This document shows, one piece after another, positions 17,715-26,046 of a stretch of DNA of 54,867 nucleotides; the stretch's first letter is position 1; each line of letters starts with the position of its first letter. The translations under genes were made by a program, and so were the position numbers. The stretch is taken from contig NZ_AUBL01000030.1 in NCBI RefSeq assembly GCF_000429225.1, positions 1-54,867 of the forward strand, in the 5' to 3' direction. The notes under the pieces are model-generated. The model was given only the letters and a program-made list of their open reading frames with translations, ran no database searches and had not been told where the DNA came from. This stretch comes from Actinomyces dentalis DSM 19115 (GTDB taxonomy: Bacteria; Actinomycetota; Actinomycetes; Actinomycetales; Actinomycetaceae).

Positions 17715-20273
17715 ATGCCCGCGATCGTCTGGCCCAGCAGCAAGGCCAAGGACGCCACCGCCAGGGACTCGTCGCTGAAGGCGAAGATCGGCCCCTTCAT
17801 CGCCAAGCTCAGCACCATGACCGCGAGCACCGGCCTGCACCTGGAGCACATCAGGGGTGCCGCCGACCGGCGCGTGCGCACCGCCCGCGTCACCGACTTC
17901 TACCGGGCGGTCCTGTTCGAGCTGGACGCGGGCGGCGAGCCCGTCTACGTCATCCACGGCATCTGGCCGCACGACGAGGCCAACAGGATCGCCGAGTCCG
18001 TCACCGTGGGCGTCAACCCCTGCAACGGGGCCACCGAGGTCACCCGCATTAAGGACGCCATCCAGCAGGACGCCGGCGACGTCGAGCAGGCGCGGCGCGC
18101 CGCGCGGGCCGAGCTCGACGCGGCCAGACGGGAGGCGGAGGAGATCGCCCGCGAGGCCGCCCGCATCCAGAGCGCCAACGCCGAGGCGCGCCGCCAGAAT
18201 GCGCGGGCCGCCGCGGGAGGGGCGGGCGAGGCGGGCGCCACCGGCGCGCCCGTCGGCGGCCAGCGGGGCAGCGGCGACGGTCACCAGGGCGCCAGCGGTG
18301 ACCAACGGGGCGCCGTCGCGCCCGATGCGGCGCAGGCAGTGCCCGGCGCCGTCGTGCCCGGTGCCGAGACCCCCGGCGCAGCGCGGGCCGTGCCCGGCGC
18401 CGTTGCGGCTCCTGGCCGCGATCACGCGCTCACCTGGCCCGAGAGGCTGAGCGTCGAGACTCTGCGCGACGAACTCGGCATCGACGTCCGACTCGGCGCC
18501 GCGGCGCTCGCCGCCACCTGCGAGTCCCAGCTCCTGGATCTGGCCATCACCGCCCGAGTCGCCTGGCAGGGGGAGGCCCTCCTCGCCCTGGCGACGGGGT
18601 CGACGATCGACGACGTGCGCGAGGACTTCGAGCTCCTGCGCCCGCAGGACGTCGCCCCCGACCCCACCGACGCCGACATCATCGCGGGCCTGCGCCGGCG
18701 CGCCGCCCGAACCGAGTTCGCCTGGCTCGAGACCGACGAGGACCTGCGCCGGGCGATCGAGGGCCTCACCTTCGCCCAGTGGCAGCTCTTCCTCCACCCC
18801 CAGCAGCGCGCCCTCGTGGACCGCCGCACCAACGGCCCCATGCGCGTCTCCGGCGGCGCCGGGACCGGCAAGACCGTCGTCACCGTGCACCGCGCCGCCG
18901 TCCTGGCCAAGCGCGACGCCGAGGCGGGGGACGAGGTGCGGATCCTGCTGACGACGTACACGCGCAATCTCGCCGACGACCTGCGCCGCCAGGTGGCCCA
19001 GCTCGCCCCGACGCTCCCCTTCGCCGAGAGGATCGGGGAGCCCGGCCTCCTCGTCAGCGGCCTGGACAGGATCGCCCGCGCCGTCCTCCAGCGCGCCGGC
19101 GACTCCATCGCGCAGACGGCGGAGCGGGTCATCGGCCGGCCCCGCACGCGCGTGCTGACCCTTCCCGACTCCAAGAGCAACCCGTGGTACGAGGCCCTCG
19201 CCCTCATGGGCAACGAACTGCCCGAGGGCCTGCGATCCGCCGACTTCCTGGAGTCCGAGTACGAGCTCATCGTGCTGCCCCAGCGCATCACCACCCTCCG
19301 GCAGTACCTGCGGGTCCGGCGCCCCGGGCGGGGCGTCGCCCTCGCCCGGGACAAGCGCGCCGCCGTGTGGAGGGCCATCGAGAGCTACCGGGACCGCAGC
19401 GCCGCCCTCGACGTCGTCTCCTTCTCCGAGCAGCTCGCCCTGGCCGCCGCCTGGCTCGACGCCGAGGCCGCACGGGGCGCGCCCCGGCCATTCCGGCACG
19501 TGCTCGTCGACGAGGCGCAGGACCTGACCCCCGCCCACCTCCAGCTTCTGCGCGCGCTCGTCGACAGCGGGCCGGACGACCTGTTCCTGGCCGAGGACTC
19601 CCACCAGCGCATCTACGGCAGGAAGATCACGCTGAGCCACTACGGGATCCATGTGCGCGGGCGGTCGCGGCGCCTGACCCGCAACTACCGGACCACGCAC
19701 CAGAACCTCGACCTCGCCTTCGGGATCCTCGATCCCGGGGCCTACGAGGACATGGAGGGGCGGGCCGAGGAGCACCGCTACGTCTCGCCGAGGTCGGGGC
19801 CGGAGCCGCTGCTCATTCACGCGAGTGATCGCGACCAGGAGATCAAGGAGGCGGGCGCGCTCCTCGATCTGTGGCTGGAGGAGGACCGGGACGCCGGCGA
19901 GGAGGGCGCCCCGGAGACGATCGCCGTGCTTGTGCGCGACCGGTATCAGCGGGACGCGGTGGTCACCGGGCTGGCGCAGCAGGGCATCGAGGTGCGCCCG
20001 GTCGACCGCGAGGCCGTGGGCCGCGGCCGACCGGTGGTCATGACGATGCACCGGGCCAAGGGACTGGAGTTCCGCAAGGTCCTGCTCTTCGACGTGTCCG
20101 AGGACTCGATCCCGCGCTCGCTGCGCGATCAGCGCTACTCCGAGGCGGACCGCACCGATGCGCTCCTGCGGGAGCGCTCCCTGCTGTACGTGGCCGCCAC
20201 CCGCGCTCGCGATCAGCTCGCCATCTCCTGGAGCGGCCGGAAGAGCCCGCTGCTGGAGGATGTGGTCCGGTAG
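17715..20273 (+). CDS. UvrD/Rep-type helicase with RelE/ParE-like N-terminal domain
   Basis: Product of 852 residues. Residues about 15-100 resemble the RelE/ParE fold (FIAKLSTM, HLEHIRGAADRRVRTARV, DFYRAVLFELD). An Ala-rich, partly coiled-coil and low-complexity linker occupies about 115-235. The superfamily 1 core follows, with GAGTGKT at about 381-387, VDEAQDLTPAHLQ at about 598, MTMHRAKGLEF at about 777 and LLYVAATRARDQL near the end. This is a complete ATP-dependent DNA translocase or helicase. Its start lies one base after the giant helicase stop, so the two are translationally coupled and probably act together. Whether the ParE-like part is an RNase/gyrase-type toxin or only a binding module cannot be told from sequence. 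Confidence 0.82.
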   Translation: MPAIVWPSSKAKDATARDSSLKAKIGPFIAKLSTMTASTGLHLEHIRGAADRRVRTARVTDFYRAVLFELDAGGEPVYVIHGIWPHDEANRIAESVTVGVNPCNGATEVTRIKDAIQQDAGDVEQARRAARAELDAARREAEEIAREAARIQSANAEARRQNARAAAGGAGEAGATGAPVGGQRGSGDGHQGASGDQRGAVAPDAAQAVPGAVVPGAETPGAARAVPGAVAAPGRDHALTWPERLSVETLRDELGIDVRLGAAALAATCESQLLDLAITARVAWQGEALLALATGSTIDDVREDFELLRPQDVAPDPTDADIIAGLRRRAARTEFAWLETDEDLRRAIEGLTFAQWQLFLHPQQRALVDRRTNGPMRVSGGAGTGKTVVTVHRAAVLAKRDAEAGDEVRILLTTYTRNLADDLRRQVAQLAPTLPFAERIGEPGLLVSGLDRIARAVLQRAGDSIAQTAERVIGRPRTRVLTLPDSKSNPWYEALALMGNELPEGLRSADFLESEYELIVLPQRITTLRQYLRVRRPGRGVALARDKRAAVWRAIESYRDRSAALDVVSFSEQLALAAAWLDAEAARGAPRPFRHVLVDEAQDLTPAHLQLLRALVDSGPDDLFLAEDSHQRIYGRKITLSHYGIHVRGRSRRLTRNYRTTHQNLDLAFGILDPGAYEDMEGRAEEHRYVSPRSGPEPLLIHASDRDQEIKEAGALLDLWLEEDRDAGEEGAPETIAVLVRDRYQRDAVVTGLAQQGIEVRPVDREAVGRGRPVVMTMHRAKGLEFRKVLLFDVSEDSIPRSLRDQRYSEADRTDALLRERSLLYVAATRARDQLAISWSGRKSPLLEDVVR

Positions 20274-20564
20274 AGGCCTTCTTCAAGAATCGCCTGGCCC
20301 CGCTCCCCGGGGTCTCGTCCCACCCGGTGAGCCCCATCGCCCCGGGGAGTCGATTCGGTGATGTCACCTCAGCTCACATCGTGCGAGGCCAGTTCGCGAG
20401 AATCGAGCGCAGGCGAATTCCGTCGGGTTGGGCTCGCATGGCGCGAGCCGGGATGGACTCTGTTGCGCTGGGCTCGCATTACGCAAGCCGGGCCCGGCTC
20501 CGCGCCGGTCGAGTCCGCGCCGCGGTCAGGGATCCTTCCCGAGGCGGTCCGGCAGCACTGCTGG
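20274..20564. other. gene-free segment with two tandem short hairpins
   Basis: No gene is seen between the UvrD stop and the dispersed repeat at 20565. Two similar hairpins with a 40-base period lie at 20431-20451 (GGCTCGCATGGCGCGAGCC) and 20471-20491 (GGCTCGCATTACGCAAGCC). They could end transcription of the defence operon or be remnants of a repeat family; neither has a T-tract. Confidence 0.4.
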
Positions 20565-20844
20565 ACCCCGATTCGCCCGCGTCATCACCACCCGAGCTCG
20601 GGTCGACCCACTCCGAACTCGCGGGCGCCCTGGTTCTCACCGTCCACGCTCAGACCAGTCGGCACGCCGTCATGGCCCAGTACGAGCACGCCAACCGAGC
20701 CCTGTGGACGGGTGGCGCGGAACCCTGCTTGTGGAGCCCGGCTCGTCGCGCCAATCCGGGGAACGAGCCGCGCACACGCGGCCCGGCGACCGGAGACCCC
20801 CGGCTCAGGGCCCTCCCCGCGAGCCGACACCGGACCCGGATCGG
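20565..20844. repeat. dispersed repeat R, copy 1
   Basis: About 280 bases that match 25218-25500 along their length; the last 120-140 also match 21622-21762. Landmarks are CAGACCAGTCGGCACGCCGT and CTTGTGGAGCCCGGCTCGTC. Differences between copies fall at all codon positions and no good start is seen, so I regard it as non-coding. In this copy the palindromic element that follows the other two is missing. Confidence 0.75.
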
Positions 20845-20874
20845 GAAGCTTATTCACCATCCTCTGAATAACCT

Positions 20875-21180
20875 TCATACAACGGATTTCAGCGGTTCGA
20901 TGGCGTCGAGCGTCTCCCCGATGGAGTCCTCAAGAACATCGAGGTCGTATGCGTCCTGAAGATTGAGCCAGAACCGGGCCGAGGTTCCGAAGTAGCGTCC
21001 GAGACGCGCGGCGGTGTCCGCGGTGATCCTGCGCTTGCCGTGCACGATCTCGTTGATCCTACGGGACGGCACCCCGATGGCGGCCGCCACCTTGCTCTGC
21101 GTGATACCGAAACCCTTGATGAAGTCCTCCATGAGGATCTCGCCCGGGTGGATCGGGGCGATCTTGTCAGTGGTAGTCAA
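20875..21180 (-). CDS. higA: HigA-family antitoxin (XRE-type HTH)
   Basis: Product of 101 residues read from TTG at 21180, which has GGAGGAGG nine bases upstream. HPGEIL and MEDFIKGFGITQSKVAAAIG precede the recognition helix (PSRRINEIVHGKRRITADTA). FGTSARFWLNLQ is the HigA/VapI signature. The start lies inside the end of the toxin gene (14-base overlap), so the two are coupled. HigA neutralises HigB and represses the operon. A longer reading in the same frame would overlap the toxin much further and is unlikely. Confidence 0.88.
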   Translation of the reverse strand: MTTTDKIAPIHPGEILMEDFIKGFGITQSKVAAAIGVPSRRINEIVHGKRRITADTAARLGRYFGTSARFWLNLQDAYDLDVLEDSIGETLDAIEPLKSVV

Positions 21181-21448
21181 CGATCTCAACCTCCTCCGGC
21201 CCGGCGTCACTCCATCTGAAACAGATCCGCCACCGGTCATTGATCCTGATGCTGTACTGACCAGATCGATCGCCCTTAAGACGCTCAAGCCGATTCCCGG
21301 GGGGAACGCGCAACTCCTCAAGACTCGATGCCGAGTCGAGCAGGCGCAGCTTGCGAAGGGCGGCCCTGCGGATGCGCGGATCGACTGCGGGCACGGACTC
21401 GCGTCGACTGAGCCGCTCGGTCGCCTTGTCGGCGAAGGACCTGATCAC
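21167..21448 (-). CDS. higB: HigB/RelE-family toxin
   Basis: Product of 93 residues from GTG at 21448. It begins IRSFADKATERL and contains RRAALRKLRLLDSASSLEEL, RLERLKGDRSGQYSIRIND and RWRICFRW, the conserved HigB mRNA-interferase pattern. It appears intact. A minus-strand TTATAT box lies nine bases before the start, so the mRNA is probably leaderless. Toxin first, antitoxin second is the normal higBA order. An IS256-like end remnant sits about 30 bases upstream. Confidence 0.88.
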   Translation of the reverse strand: MIRSFADKATERLSRRESVPAVDPRIRRAALRKLRLLDSASSLEELRVPPGNRLERLKGDRSGQYSIRINDRWRICFRWSDAGPEEVEIVDYH

Positions 21449-21476
21449 GGGCGCATCATATAACGTTCGGGCGAGT

Positions 21477-21516
21477 CGCTTAGCGCGGCAGCAATTCCCG
21501 CGGAGCTTCTGCCCGG
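21477..21516 (+). repeat. remnant of an IS256-type left end
   Basis: About 40 bases (CTTAGCGCGGCAGCAATTCC and following) match the left end of the IS256-like element at 54559-54598 (CTTAGTGTGGTGGCAATTCC and following), but no transposase follows. It shows that the same or a related element once ended here. The rest of 21449-22144 holds no gene apart from the repeats listed. Confidence 0.65.
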
Positions 21517-21621
21517 CGGCTCTCCCGGGGCCGCCACTGCGATCGGCACGCAGCACCACGTCGCGCACCGGCACTCTCACCACTCGGGTTCGCGACGGGC
21601 ACCCGCGAGGGAGCACGGGAT

Positions 21622-21762
21622 CCCTGCTTGTGGAGCCCGGCTCGTCGCACCAATCCGGGGATCAAGCCGCGCGCACGCGGCCCGGCGACCGGAGACCCCC
21701 GGCTCAGGGCCCTCCCCGCGAGCCGACACCGGACCCGAATCGGACACCGGGCTCGCGCACGA
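21622..21762. repeat. dispersed repeat R, copy 2 (3' part)
   Basis: Matches 25371-25515 almost base for base and 20724-20844 less fully. It runs directly into palindromic element copy B, as copy 3 runs into copy C. Confidence 0.8.
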
Positions 21763-21882
21763 TGTCCAAATCTGTTGCAAAGGCGCCCGCGCACCCCACG
21801 CACTGCCGACAGAACCGCGGAATCATGCGGTTTCATCTCAGCCACACGGACCCCGCAGCGGCCTTTGCAACAGATTTGGACA
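21763..21882. repeat. 120-bp palindromic element, copy B
   Basis: Perfect 22-bp terminal inverted repeats at 21763-21784 and 21861-21882 (tips TGTCCAAATCTG / CAGATTTGGACA). The inner hairpin AACCGC/GCGGTT is kept. The left flank is shared with copy C (repeat R) and the right flank with copy A (drmD upstream region), so this copy sits at a recombination junction. Confidence 0.85.
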
Positions 21883-22030
21883 ACCCACCGCCCCCCTCGA
21901 CCATCCACAACCCGACAGCACCCGACCCACGACCCCCAACGAGCCCGAACGCGCCCGATCCCGAGGACCGGGTTCTCGCGGCGAGTGCGCAACAAGCCCG
22001 CTCCGGCCACCGCCCCGACCACGGGGCGGT

Positions 22031-22137
22031 GCGGGTCCGCCGGCGGACCCGCGGGGCGCGCCGGCGGCCCGAGCGAAGATCACAGATGAGTAACATGTCT
22101 CCGGCCGCTTCGGAATCCCCGGTCTTCTCCCTAGGAT
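22031..22137 (+). promoter_or_regulatory. duplicate of the drmD regulatory region
   Basis: Contains the same 22-bp palindrome (22031-22052) and the same TTCGGA-17-TAGGAT promoter (22109-22114, 22132-22137) as upstream of drmD, with only a few changes. It may still transcribe the pseudogene remnant. Confidence 0.45.
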
Positions 22138-22144
22138 CGTCCCC

Positions 22145-23020
22145 GTGACCACGTCCCTTCCCCTCGCCGCCCCTGCGGCACCGGCAACCGGCGCACCGTC
22201 CCTTGACGTCGCACCGGGCTCCGTGGTCCGGGTGCGCGATGAGGACTGGCTCGTCACCCAGGTCTCCATGACCTCCGACGGCACGCTGGTGACAGTGCAG
22301 GGCCTGTCCGAGCTAGTCCGGGACACCGCGGCGCAGTTCTCCGCCGGCATCGACCGCATCGTCCCGGTGGACCCGCGCCGCACCCGCGTCATCGCCGACA
22401 CCTCCATCCGCCACCGGCTCTCGCGCCTGTGGCTGGAGGCGACGCTGCGCAAGACGGCGCTACCGGCGAGCTCCACGGACCTGGCCGTCGTCGGCGACGT
22501 CCTGGCAGACCCCCTGGCCTGGTGACCGGCGACGTGGCCTCGGAGGGCGTCTCAACCTGCACGCCCAGTGTCACGAGCTCATCCACTACGACATCCCCTG
22601 GTCGCTGATCCGCATCGAGCAGCGCAACGGCCGCATCGACCGCTACGGCCAGAGCGTCTCCCCGCAGATCACAACCCTGCTGCTCGACCCGTCGGACCCG
22701 CGCTTCTCCGGCGACGTGCGGGTGCTCACGCGCCTGATGGAGAAGGAGGACCAGGCGCACCGGGCCCTGGGGGACGCCGCCTCCCTCATGGGCCTGTACT
22801 CGGGCGAGAAGGAAGAGGCGGCGATCCGCGAGGCGCTGCAGGCGGGCAGGACATCGACGACGTCGTCCCCGACGCCGACGACGCATTCGCCCTGGACCCC
22901 ATGGCCGCCCTGTTCGCAACCCTCACGGGCACGGCCGAGGCCAGGGGCGACGCCGCCGGCAAGCCCGCCGGTCCCGACAACTCTGCCGACCCCACCGGCC
23001 CCGCTCGGCCCGGCGCTCCG
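22145..23020 (+). pseudogene. drmD: drmD pseudogene with internal deletion and frameshifts
   Basis: The first 376 bases match drmD codons 1-125 with few differences. The sequence then jumps at GGCCTGG from drmD base 1083 to about 2290, removing about 1.2 kb that holds the ATPase motifs. After the junction the match continues to about drmD base 2880, with a two-base insertion (GGCGTCTCAACC) and a one-base deletion (GCGGGCAGGACATC) relative to drmD. The reading frame from GTG 22145 closes at 22525. The helicase box QRNGRIDRYGQ is still recognisable out of frame. The copy is in the same direction as drmD, 21437 bases away. Confidence 0.92.
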
Positions 23021-23111
23021 ACCGCCTGGCGGACAGGGCGAGCCGGGCTCTGATGTCCTTGACGCTAGCGCACGAATCATGCCGGAGTCTCGTTGTGCGA
23101 GACGGCTCACT

Positions 23112-23567
23112 TCATGCGGTGGCCCGTTCCCACGGCTCGACGGGCCCGTCAACGACGACGAAGAGCGGGTGGGGCGCCGCCCGGTCAAGGTGAGCGAGCC
23201 ACTCGGGGGCGCGCACACTCACCTTGCGCCGCAGGTGCTCGAGCTCGAGGGCGAGCTGTCCGGTGGTGACCGTGAGGCTGCCGTCGGGTGCGGGCCGGGC
23301 GAGGACGAGCTCACGGCGGAAGCGGTAGCCGCGGCGGTCGGCCTCGTCGGCCAGGCCGTGAAGGTAGGCGGAGATCAGCGCACCGGGTGCGGGCGCGGGG
23401 GCACCGGGCGCGGTGCTGGTGCCGTCCCGGAAGCGCACGAGCTGGGGATGGTGGCGGTAGCCGGTGGTCTGGCCCCGCAGGACCTTCTGGGCGAGCAGGG
23501 CCTCACGCCACCCGGCGATGAGGGCGGCCCTGTCGAGCAGGCTCGGGTGCAGGCTCCACAATCTCAT
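23112..23567 (-). CDS. pyrimidine-dimer DNA glycosylase/endonuclease V-like protein
   Basis: Product of 151 residues. It begins MRLWSLHPSLLDRAALIAGW followed by REALLAQKVLRGQTTGYRHHPQLVRF, the typical start of bacterial proteins annotated as pyrimidine-dimer glycosylase (Pyr_excise-like). YLHGLADEADRRGYRF continues this pattern. The family is thought to cut DNA at UV dimers, but many members are assigned only by similarity. AGGAGAACCC precedes the ATG. It is the first chromosomal-type gene after the drmD pseudogene and lies 64 bases downstream of the L,D-transpeptidase start side of the next gene's stop, on the same strand. Confidence 0.65.
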   Translation of the reverse strand: MRLWSLHPSLLDRAALIAGWREALLAQKVLRGQTTGYRHHPQLVRFRDGTSTAPGAPAPAPGALISAYLHGLADEADRRGYRFRRELVLARPAPDGSLTVTTGQLALELEHLRRKVSVRAPEWLAHLDRAAPHPLFVVVDGPVEPWERATA

Positions 23568-23631
23568 GGGTTCTCCTGCGCGGGGTCACAGGGTGTGTGC
23601 GGGCGTCGCCGTGACCCGCCGCCGGGGACCA

Positions 23632-25059
23632 TCAGTACACGACGACGTAGGTCCCCGAGGGGATGTTGTCGTGAATCCACTTGGCATCCTCGATCCGCAT
23701 GCGCACGCACCCGTGGGAGGCGTGCCCACCCAGGGTGCCGTCCTTGATCGTGTAGGTGCCCTGGTAGTAGAGGACGGAGTGGAAGAGGTAGTCGCCGTGG
23801 AACTGGGTCCACCAGTAGGCCGTGTACCCGGAGCCGAAGGAGCGTCCGCGAGATCCGATGGCGAAGGTGCCGCGCACGGTCGGCGTGGCGGGGGCGCCGA
23901 CGGAGCAGGGCCAGTCGTGGTGGGGCTGCCAGGCGCCGTCGCGCCAGTAGAAGGACATGCAGTGCGGGGCACTGGTGTCCACGACGAGGAGGTAGTTCGT
24001 CGGGCTGTACAGGGTGCGCGCGTACTCCCAGTCGGCGGCGAAGCTATCACGGTCGCTGACCCAGAAGCCGTCCCAGGCGTCGAAATAGTTCCAGTGTCCG
24101 CCGATGCCCAGCCATCCAGTGGCCATGGCGCCGCCCTGCACGGGGTCGAGGTAGTACCAGTCACCGAGGTGCAGCCAGCCCTGGGTCATGGCGCCGGTGT
24201 TGGACAGGTGGTACCAGTGGGCGCCGTCGTGCAACCATCCGGTGGCCATGGCACCAGTGCTGTGGAAGTAGAACCAGGCGCCGCCCACACTCTGCCACCC
24301 CGTCGCCATGGCGCCACTGGAGTCGAGGTAGAACCAGGTGGAGCCCTCACGCAGCCACACCGAGGACATCATGGCGCCGGTGGAACTGAAACGGTACCAG
24401 GTGCCGTCCACGCGCTGCCAGCCGGTGGCCATGGCACCGGTGCTGTGGAAGTAGAACCAGGCGCCGCCCTCAACCAACCAACCGGTGTGCATGACTCCGA
24501 AGGAGTCCAGGTAGTACCAGTTGGCGCCGTCACGCTGCCAGCCGGTGCGCACGCCGTAGTCGGAGGACAGGTACCAGCGGCCCTCGGCGTCGCGCCACCA
24601 GCCCCGTGCGACGTGACCGGTGGCGTCGAAGGCGTAGGTGGTGCCGTCGATCTCCTTGACCTGGTTGGTCACGGCACTGCCGTCGACGTCGACGTACTTC
24701 CACCCCGCCGCGTCACGCACCCACGTGCCGGTGGCGGGCTGCGGGGCGGGAGGCGCTTCTGCCGGCGCAGGCTCGGCGGCCGGGTCAGCGGCCGACTCGG
24801 CGTCGGGGTCGGCGGTCGGGTCGGCAGCCGGTGAGGTCGTCGGCTCAGCCGGGTCCTCGGCAGCCGCGTCGGCCTGCGGTGCGGCGGGCGTGGGCGCCTC
24901 GGCGACGTCGACACCTGGCTTGGCGGGCGTCGTATAGGTGGACGGCTCCGGGGAGGAGGCGTCGGAGGGCGTGTCGGCGACGGCGGGAGACACCGCGCCC
25001 AGGGCCAGGGCCAGCAGTGCTGCAGCTGGAAGCGCTAAGCCACGAAGAGATCTACTCAT
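23632..25059 (-). CDS. secreted L,D-transpeptidase (YkuD) with cell-wall-binding repeats
   Basis: Product of 475 residues from ATG 25059, which is preceded by AGGAGAACGAG. A signal peptide (about 1-28, ending SPAVA) is followed by an acidic Ala/Pro/Thr linker. About eleven repeats of roughly 20 residues follow (GAMATGWQ, WFYFHSTGAM, WYYLDS), typical of choline/glucan-binding CW_binding repeats. The C-terminal YkuD domain (about the last 120 residues) has the catalytic SHGCVRM motif. It should cross-link peptidoglycan outside the membrane while held on the wall by the repeats. A longer frame upstream lacks a ribosome binding site and would hide the signal peptide. Confidence 0.92.
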   Translation of the reverse strand: MSRSLRGLALPAAALLALALGAVSPAVADTPSDASSPEPSTYTTPAKPGVDVAEAPTPAAPQADAAAEDPAEPTTSPAADPTADPDAESAADPAAEPAPAEAPPAPQPATGTWVRDAAGWKYVDVDGSAVTNQVKEIDGTTYAFDATGHVARGWWRDAEGRWYLSSDYGVRTGWQRDGANWYYLDSFGVMHTGWLVEGGAWFYFHSTGAMATGWQRVDGTWYRFSSTGAMMSSVWLREGSTWFYLDSSGAMATGWQSVGGAWFYFHSTGAMATGWLHDGAHWYHLSNTGAMTQGWLHLGDWYYLDPVQGGAMATGWLGIGGHWNYFDAWDGFWVSDRDSFAADWEYARTLYSPTNYLLVVDTSAPHCMSFYWRDGAWQPHHDWPCSVGAPATPTVRGTFAIGSRGRSFGSGYTAYWWTQFHGDYLFHSVLYYQGTYTIKDGTLGGHASHGCVRMRIEDAKWIHDNIPSGTYVVVY

Positions 25060-25217
25060 CTCGTTCTCCTGCGTTGGAGCGGCGACAAGGACGCTGAGGA
25101 TCGGCGCGCTCCCCAGGGTACTCGCCGCCCCGTCATGACATGCCCCGTCCAAGGCTTCTGCGGGCCGGGTGGGGCGGGGCGAGGCCGACAGCGGCGACCA
25201 CCCCTCGACGCCGAGGA

Positions 25218-25515
25218 CCCCACTTCGCCCGCGCCATCACCACCCGGGCTCGAGTCGGCCCACCCCGAACTCGCGGGCGCCCTGGTCTTCGCCGTCTACG
25301 CCCAGACCAGTCGGCACGCCGTCATGGTCAAGTACGAGCACGCCAACCTAGTCCTGTGGACAGCTGGCGCGGAGCCCTGCTTGTGGAGCCCGGCTCGTCG
25401 CACCAATCCGGGGATCGAGCCGCGCACACGCGGCCCGGCGACCGGAGACCCCCGGCTCAGGGCCCTCCCCGCGAGCCGACACCGGACCCGAATCGGACAC
25501 CGGGCTCGCGCACGA
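25218..25515. repeat. dispersed repeat R, copy 3
   Basis: Matches copy 1 (20565-20844) over its length and copy 2 (21622-21762) over its last 140 bases, and leads into palindromic element copy C. No gene is supported in 25060-25700. Confidence 0.78.
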
Positions 25516-25635
25516 TGTCCAAATCTGTTGCAAAGGCGCCCGCGCACCCCACGCACTGCCGACAGAACCGCGGAATCATGCGGTTTCACCTCGACCACCC
25601 GGACCCCGCAGCGGCCTTTGCAACAGATTTGGACA
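25516..25635. repeat. 120-bp palindromic element, copy C
   Basis: Perfect 22-bp terminal inverted repeats at 25516-25537 and 25614-25635, identical to those of copy B. The interior differs from B at a few bases only. Similarity to copy B's right flank continues to about 25702. Confidence 0.85.
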
Positions 25636-25702
25636 ACCCACCGCCCCCCTCGACCATCCACAGCCCGGCGGCCCGCGGCCCGCGACCCCCAACGAGCCCG
25701 GA

Positions 25703-25939
25703 CGTACCCGCCGCGGCGGGCCTGCCCGACGTGCTCGACACAGTCCTCGGGCAGAGTCGCCCGGACATCCACCTCGACCTCGGACTCGGGCAGACCGGCC
25801 AGGTGGGCGATCGCCTCGCGCATCTCGTCCTCAACCTGATCGAGGCGCCGCACCTGGGAGACTGCGCCCACGTCGGGGCCTCCAGCACCCACCAGTCGCC
25901 GCGCCCCCGTTCGGCCGTCACCGTGAATATCCGAGTCAT
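25703..25939 (-). pseudogene. truncated and frameshifted antitoxin-like gene
   Basis: From ATG 25939 (after AAAGGGG) the frame reads MTRIFTVTAERGRGDWWVLE then AP. One base is missing at the run of C near 25876-25880. The next frame continues DVGAVSQVRRLDQVEDEMRE, AIAHLAGLPESEVEVDVRA and ends in GQARRGGYV at the edge of the repeat. Similar actinobacterial proteins, often beside toxin genes, continue with a helix-turn-helix region that is absent here. Both the frameshift and the loss of the 3' end by the repeat indicate a dead gene. Confidence 0.75.
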
Positions 25940-26046
25940 CGCCACCACCCCTTTCTGACTTGGCGAGAGTTCGACCGCCCGGGCGAGACGGGCGAGTAGG
26001 AGTCTTCGCGGGCCGACTTCCGCCGTGGAGTCCCCGCCTCGACGAG

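Noticed and set aside
20864-20876. CTGAATAACCTTC shared in inverted orientation with 53897-53909, considered as an attachment-site pair
   Set aside because: Only 13 bases match, one copy overlaps the end of higA, and no integrase gene is in the window.
20585-20878. Small minus-strand ORF within repeat R
   Set aside because: Copies of the repeat differ at all codon positions and the frame is not kept as a clear protein, so it is treated as non-coding.
25060-25152. Upstream extension of the L,D-transpeptidase by 31 residues
   Set aside because: The ATG at 25059 has a strong ribosome binding site and starts a clean signal peptide; the extension would bury it.
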